The notes beneath the pieces are model-generated. The model was given only the letters and a program-made list of their open reading frames with translations. It ran no database searches and was not told where the DNA came from. A program made the translations under genes and the position numbers. From NCBI GenBank assembly GCA_963749515.1, contig CAVVMR010000014.1, forward strand, positions 1-64,000: 64,000 nucleotides of DNA. The letters are read 5' to 3'. Shown here piece by piece: positions 60,498 to 64,000 of the stretch. The DNA is from Gaiellasilicea sp963749515 (GTDB lineage: Bacteria > Actinomycetota > Thermoleophilia > Gaiellales > Gaiellaceae). Within the stretch, counting starts at the first letter, position 1. Each line of letters opens with the position of its first letter.

Positions 60498-61021
60498 TGG
60501 CCGCGAAGGGGACAGAGCAGCAGGTCGTGCGCGCGGAGGCCAAGTGGGTCCGTCTGTCGGCGCGCAAGGCGCGGGTCGTGCTCGCGAACATCCGCGGGCG
60601 CAGCGTGCCCGAGGCGCGCACGATCCTCGCGTTCACGCAGCGCGCCGCAGCGATCGAGATCGAGAAGGTGCTCCGCTCCGCCGTCGCCAACGCGGAGACG
60701 AACCCGCTTCTGCACTGGAACGGCGACGACCTCGTGATCAGCGCGACCTACGCCGACGAAGGCCCGACTCTCAAGCGCTGGAAGCCCCGCGCCCGTGGCC
60801 GCGTCAACCGGATCTTCAAGCGCACCTGCCACATCACGATCGAGCTCACCCAGAACCCGAGGGCCGAGACGAAGCGCACACCGCGCGCGGCCGCGCCCAC
60901 GACGACCGAGGCCCCGGCACAGACAGCAGGTAGTCAGACCGAGACCGCAGAGAAGCCGAAGCGCGGCAGTGCTGGATCAAAGGCAAAACCGCGGACGAAG
61001 AAGAAGGAGGCGGTGGCCTGA
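60497..61021 (+). CDS. rplV: 50S ribosomal protein L22 with C-terminal extension
   Basis: A 174-residue L22. The normal protein (KWVRLSARKARVVLANIRGR, with the tunnel loop KRWKPRARGRVNRIFKRTCH) ends near residue 117 (HITIELTQNP). About 57 more residues are Thr/Ala/Lys/Arg-rich (KRTPRAAAPTTTEAPAQTAG, ending PRTKKKEAVA), predicted disordered and basic. Start overlaps rpsS, and its stop overlaps rpsC as TGATG. Confidence 0.97.
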   Translation: MAAKGTEQQVVRAEAKWVRLSARKARVVLANIRGRSVPEARTILAFTQRAAAIEIEKVLRSAVANAETNPLLHWNGDDLVISATYADEGPTLKRWKPRARGRVNRIFKRTCHITIELTQNPRAETKRTPRAAAPTTTEAPAQTAGSQTETAEKPKRGSAGSKAKPRTKKKEAVA

Positions 61022-62088
61022 TGGGCCAGAAGGTGCATCCCGGCGGCCTGCGGGTCGGCGTCATCCACGACTGGAAGTCCAACTGGTACGTCGGGAAGAA
61101 GGAGTTCCCGAAGTACATCCTCGAGGACATCCAGATCCGCGATCACATCAACGGCAAGCTCGGCCACGCCGGCCTGTCGGACATCCTGATCCGAAAGGAC
61201 AAGCAGCGGATCACGGTCGACATCTTCACGGCCCGACCGGGAATCGTGATCGGCAAGTCCGGCGTCGAGGTCGACGCGCTTCGCAAGGAGCTGCACTCGA
61301 TCACGGGCAAGAACGTGCACATCAACATCAACGAGATCAAGCGGCCCGAGCTGGACGCGAAGCTCGTCGCCCAGTCGATCGCCGAGCAGCTCCAGAACCG
61401 GGTCAGCTTCCGCCGGGCCATGAAGCGCTCGCTTGCCTCTGCGATGCGCTCCGGCGCCCAGGGAATCAAGATCCAGTGCGGCGGCCGCCTCGGCGGCGGC
61501 GAGATGAGCCGCTCGGAGCGCTACACCGAGGGCCGCATCCCGCTGCACACGATCCGCGCGGACATCGACTACGGCTTCGCCGAGGCGAAGACGACCTACG
61601 GCCGCATCGGCGTCAAGGTCTGGATCAACAAGGGCGAGATCATGCCGGAGGGCTTCGAGGGCCTGACGACCGGCAAGGACACCCGCCTCGGCGATCAGGA
61701 TCAAGCGCGGCGCCGGCGCGGTGGCGCGACGGAAGGTCTCGGCGCCTCGCGCGAGTCGAGCCGCAACCGCTCGCAGGACCGCGAGGGCCTCGGACTCGTC
61801 AAGAAGTCACGCCGACCCGGTGGCCGCCCGGGTGGCGGTGCGGGTGCTCCCGGCGGTCGCCCCGGCTCGGCCCAGCCCGGTCGCTCGCGCCCCGGCAGCG
61901 CCAGCCGCCGGAGCCGTCAGGGGCAGGAGAACGTCGAGCAGCCGAAGCCGGGCGATGTCGTCGAGCCGACGGTCGAGGAGACGACGCCTGTGGCCGAGTC
62001 TCCTGAGGCGACACCGGCCGAGACGCAGACTCCGCCGCCGGCCGAGACCGCCGCGACCCCGGCCGACGAGGGGAGTGAGACGACCTAA
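61021..62088 (+). CDS. rpsC: 30S ribosomal protein S3 with long C-terminal extension
   Basis: A 355-residue S3. KH domain (RPGIVIGKSGVEVDALRKEL) and C-terminal domain (SGAQGIKIQCGGRLGGGEMS, then RSERYTEGRIPLHTIRADID and GVKVWINKGEIMP) end near 222. The remaining 130 residues are Arg/Gly/Ser/Pro-rich (SRRPGGRPGGGAGAPGGRPG), then acidic Pro/Glu/Thr. Family length is 210-275. S3 lies at the mRNA entry, so the tail could contact mRNA or the nucleoid; untested. Confidence 0.97.
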   Translation: MGQKVHPGGLRVGVIHDWKSNWYVGKKEFPKYILEDIQIRDHINGKLGHAGLSDILIRKDKQRITVDIFTARPGIVIGKSGVEVDALRKELHSITGKNVHININEIKRPELDAKLVAQSIAEQLQNRVSFRRAMKRSLASAMRSGAQGIKIQCGGRLGGGEMSRSERYTEGRIPLHTIRADIDYGFAEAKTTYGRIGVKVWINKGEIMPEGFEGLTTGKDTRLGDQDQARRRRGGATEGLGASRESSRNRSQDREGLGLVKKSRRPGGRPGGGAGAPGGRPGSAQPGRSRPGSASRRSRQGQENVEQPKPGDVVEPTVEETTPVAESPEATPAETQTPPPAETAATPADEGSETT

Positions 62089-62513
62089 TGCTGCTCCCGA
62101 AGAAGACCAAGTACCGCCGCGTCCATCGCGGACGCCGCCGCGGCGTCTCGCGCGGCCAGACCGAGGTCCAGTTCGGGGACTTCGGGATCAAGGCGCTCGA
62201 GAACGGGTGGATCACCAACCGCCAGATCGAGGCGGCCCGAATCGCGATGACACGCAAGATCAAGCGCGGCGGCAAGGTCTGGATCAACGTCTTCCCGGAC
62301 AAGTCGGTGACGCAGAAGCCTGCCGAGACACGGATGGGCTCGGGCAAGGGCTCCCCGGAGCACTGGGTCGCCGTCGTCAAGCCGGGCCGCGTGATGTTCG
62401 AGCTGGCCGGCGTCGCCGAGCCGCTCGCCAAGGAGGCGCTGCGCCTCGCGGGCTCGAAGCTGCCGGTCAAGACCAAGATCGTGAAGAGAGAGGCTGATCT
62501 CTTTGAAAGCTAG
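62088..62513 (+). CDS. rplP: 50S ribosomal protein L16
   Basis: A 141-residue L16: LLPKKTKYRRVHRGRRRGVS, TNRQIEAARIAMTRKIKRGG, GKVWINVFPDKSVTQKPAET and RMGSGKGSPEHWVAVVKPGR. Normal length. It overlaps rpmC by 11 bases. Confidence 0.98.
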   Translation: MLLPKKTKYRRVHRGRRRGVSRGQTEVQFGDFGIKALENGWITNRQIEAARIAMTRKIKRGGKVWINVFPDKSVTQKPAETRMGSGKGSPEHWVAVVKPGRVMFELAGVAEPLAKEALRLAGSKLPVKTKIVKREADLFES

Positions 62514-62703
62514 TCAGCTCCGCGACATGACAGACGACGAGCTTCAGCGGACGCTCGGCGAGCGCCGCCAGGAGCTGTTCAACCTCCGCTTCCAGTCCGC
62601 GACCGGCGCGCTCGACAACAGTGCCCGGCTGCGCTCGGCGAAGCGCGAGATCGCACGCATTCTGACCGTCCGCCTCGAGCGGGACCGACTGGGGAACACG
62701 TAA
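62503..62703 (+). CDS. rpmC: 50S ribosomal protein L29
   Basis: A 66-residue L29: KASQLRDMTDDELQRTLGER, RQELFNLRFQSATGALDNSA and REIARILTVRLERDR. TTG 62503 lies within the end of rplP, preceded by AGAGAGG. Stop TAA is directly followed by rpsQ ATG. Confidence 0.97.
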   Translation: MKASQLRDMTDDELQRTLGERRQELFNLRFQSATGALDNSARLRSAKREIARILTVRLERDRLGNT

Positions 62704-63612
62704 ATGGCTGAGAAGAAGGCAGCACCAAAGAAAAAGAAGGCTGAGAAGGCGCCCGTCGAGGAGACGGTGGCCGAGGCGACGGAGACCACCGAGGCTGCGA
62801 CGCCTGCCGCCGACCAGGGAGATCCGGTGGCCTCGACCGAGGCGATCGAGGACGCTGCGACCGAGGAGCCTGTGGTCGAGGAGGCGCCGGCCGAGGAGCC
62901 TGCGCACGTCGAGGAGCCGGTCGCCGAGGCGGAGCCCGAGCCTGCGGTCGAGGAGCCCGTCGCCGAGGAAGCACCGGCCGAGGAGCCCGTTGCGGAGGTC
63001 GAGCCCGAGCCCGTGGCGGAGGAGCCTGTGGCCGAGGAGACTGTGGCCGAGGAGACTCCGGTCGAGGAGCCTGTCGCGGAGGAGCCGGTTGCGGAGGAGC
63101 CGGTGGCCGAAGTGGCCGCCGCGGAGGAGCCCGCCGTCGAGGAGCCTGCTGCCGAAGAGTCTGTCGCCGAGGAGCCGGCAGCCGAAGCTGAAGCAGAGGC
63201 GCCGCCGGCCGAGCCGGCCGCGCCCGCCCCGCAGTCCGGTCCCAAGCCGAAGCGCAAGCGCATGCCCCGCGCGCTCCGCCCGAGCACGAAGAAGGGTCGC
63301 GTCAAGCGCGAGAAGGCGACCGAGCGTAAGCCGATCGTCCGGATCCCGAAGCCCGAGAGCGAATTCGGCCGGCGCCAGGAGCGCCTCGGCACGGTGGTCT
63401 CGGACAAGGGCGACAAGTCGATCGTCGTCAAGGTCGACACGATCAAAGCGCACCGGAAGTACAAGAAGGTCATCCGCCAGTCGAAGCGCTTCCATGCCCA
63501 CGACGAGCAGAACGCCGCCAAGATCGGCGACGTCGTGAAGATCATCGAGACGCGTCCGATCTCGAAGACGAAGAACTGGCGCCTGGCCGAGATCATCGAG
63601 GTCGCACAGTGA
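62704..63612 (+). CDS. rpsQ: 30S ribosomal protein S17 with 220-residue N-terminal acidic repeat domain
   Basis: A 302-residue protein whose last 80 residues are a normal S17: RRQERLGTVVSDKGDKSIVV, KAHRKYKKVIRQSKRFHAHD and ISKTKNWRLAEIIEVAQ. The first 222 residues are Lys-rich at the start (AEKKAAPKKKKAEK), then about 150 residues of imperfect EEPVAEEP-type repeats, then a basic stretch (PKPKRKRMPRALRPSTKKGR). Ordinary S17 has 80-110 residues. ATG 62704 follows the rpmC stop directly; no internal start with a Shine-Dalgarno was obvious near 63360. The DNA repeats are built from GAGGAGCCT-like units. Confidence 0.93.
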   Translation: MAEKKAAPKKKKAEKAPVEETVAEATETTEAATPAADQGDPVASTEAIEDAATEEPVVEEAPAEEPAHVEEPVAEAEPEPAVEEPVAEEAPAEEPVAEVEPEPVAEEPVAEETVAEETPVEEPVAEEPVAEEPVAEVAAAEEPAVEEPAAEESVAEEPAAEAEAEAPPAEPAAPAPQSGPKPKRKRMPRALRPSTKKGRVKREKATERKPIVRIPKPESEFGRRQERLGTVVSDKGDKSIVVKVDTIKAHRKYKKVIRQSKRFHAHDEQNAAKIGDVVKIIETRPISKTKNWRLAEIIEVAQ

Positions 63613-63625
63613 TTTCGGAGAACCG

Positions 63626-63994
63626 ATGATCCAGCAGGAATCACGCCTTCGCGTCGCCGACAACACCGGCGCGCGCGAGATCCTCTGCATCCGCGTCATG
63701 GGCGGCTCGAAGCGGCGCTACGCGCGCGTCGGCGACGTGATCGTAGGTACCGTGAAGTCCGCGACGCCGCAGGGTGCGGTCAAGAAGGGCGAGGTCGTCA
63801 GGGCAGTCGTTGTCCGGACGAAGAAGCCCTACGGCCGCGACGACGGCACGCAGATCGCGTTCGACGAGAACGCAGCCGTGATCATCGACGCCGCGCGCAA
63901 CCCGCGCGGGACGCGCATCTTCGGGCCCGTCGCCCGTGAGCTGCGCGAGAAGAACTTCATGAAGATCGTCAGTCTCGCTCCCGAGGTGCTCTGA
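63626..63994 (+). CDS. rplN: 50S ribosomal protein L14
   Basis: A 122-residue L14, complete in the window: IQQESRLRVADNTGAREILC, KRRYARVGDVIVGTVKSATP, VRTKKPYGRDDGTQIAFDEN and FGPVARELREKNFMKIVSLA. The gene is 13 bases after rpsQ; the S10 operon presumably continues past the right edge. Confidence 0.98.
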   Translation: MIQQESRLRVADNTGAREILCIRVMGGSKRRYARVGDVIVGTVKSATPQGAVKKGEVVRAVVVRTKKPYGRDDGTQIAFDENAAVIIDAARNPRGTRIFGPVARELREKNFMKIVSLAPEVL

Positions 63995-64000
63995 ACCAGA

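Overview
The window looks like chromosome of a high-GC (roughly two thirds G+C) actinobacterium. A deep-branching Thermoleophilia-type lineage (Gaiellales/Solirubrobacterales-like) is my best inference: actinobacterial rpoB/rpoC and S10-operon order, frequent GTG/TTG starts, a complete type IV pilus locus, an actinobacterial-type VLRF1 peptidyl-tRNA hydrolase, and long low-complexity tails on ribosomal proteins. The taxonomy was not tested by any search.

Layout. 1-3.5 kb: a small putative integrative element carrying a TetR regulator, a family-1 glycosyltransferase and a tyrosine integrase that appears frameshifted. It abuts tRNA-Thr(GGT), and the first 11 bases of the window repeat the anticodon region of that tRNA, so the window seems to open inside the distal attachment site. 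3.5-4 kb: a tandem repeat, a strong hairpin and tRNA-Tyr. 4-22.7 kb: a type IV pilus locus with two PilT-like ATPases, a lytic transglycosylase/M23 fusion, a PASTA protein, minor pilins, prepilin peptidase, PilB, two nearly identical major pilins, a PilM with a long repeat-bearing N-terminus, PilN, PilO, a PilP-position protein, a PilV-like pilin and PilC. At least five transcription units start from a shared TMAA-N15/16-GCCGATA promoter resembling FliA/WhiG (sigma-28) promoters; several give almost leaderless mRNAs.

22.8-38.5 kb: mixed housekeeping and accessory genes. These include a GST-N-like/thioredoxin-reductase-like pair, a methyltransferase, a TetR gene divergent from three small membrane-protein genes with matching palindromic operators, a Crp/Fnr regulator, an FKBP isomerase, a convergent VLRF1/MutS2 pair (both ribosome-rescue families), a subtilase, a four-gene osmoprotectant ABC transporter, an orphan Hcp-family protein, thymidine kinase and an ATP-grasp ligase.

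38.5-50.8 kb: tRNA-Met(CAT), rpmG, secE, nusG, rplK, rplA, rplJ, rplL, rpoB, rpoC. 50.8-53 kb: a minus-strand segment with a decayed or mis-sequenced secreted-protein gene and a GGDEF diguanylate cyclase, both with apparent frame breaks. 53-64 kb: rpsL-rpsG-fusA-tuf followed by the S10 operon through rplN.

Most notable: the pilus promoter regulon; ribosomal proteins S17, S3, L22 and L10 with unusually long disordered extensions; mini-ORFs bridging rplK/rplA, rpoB/rpoC and rplD/rplW by stop/start overlaps; a 413-bp unit bounded by perfect 26-bp inverted repeats; and the tRNA-Thr integrative element.
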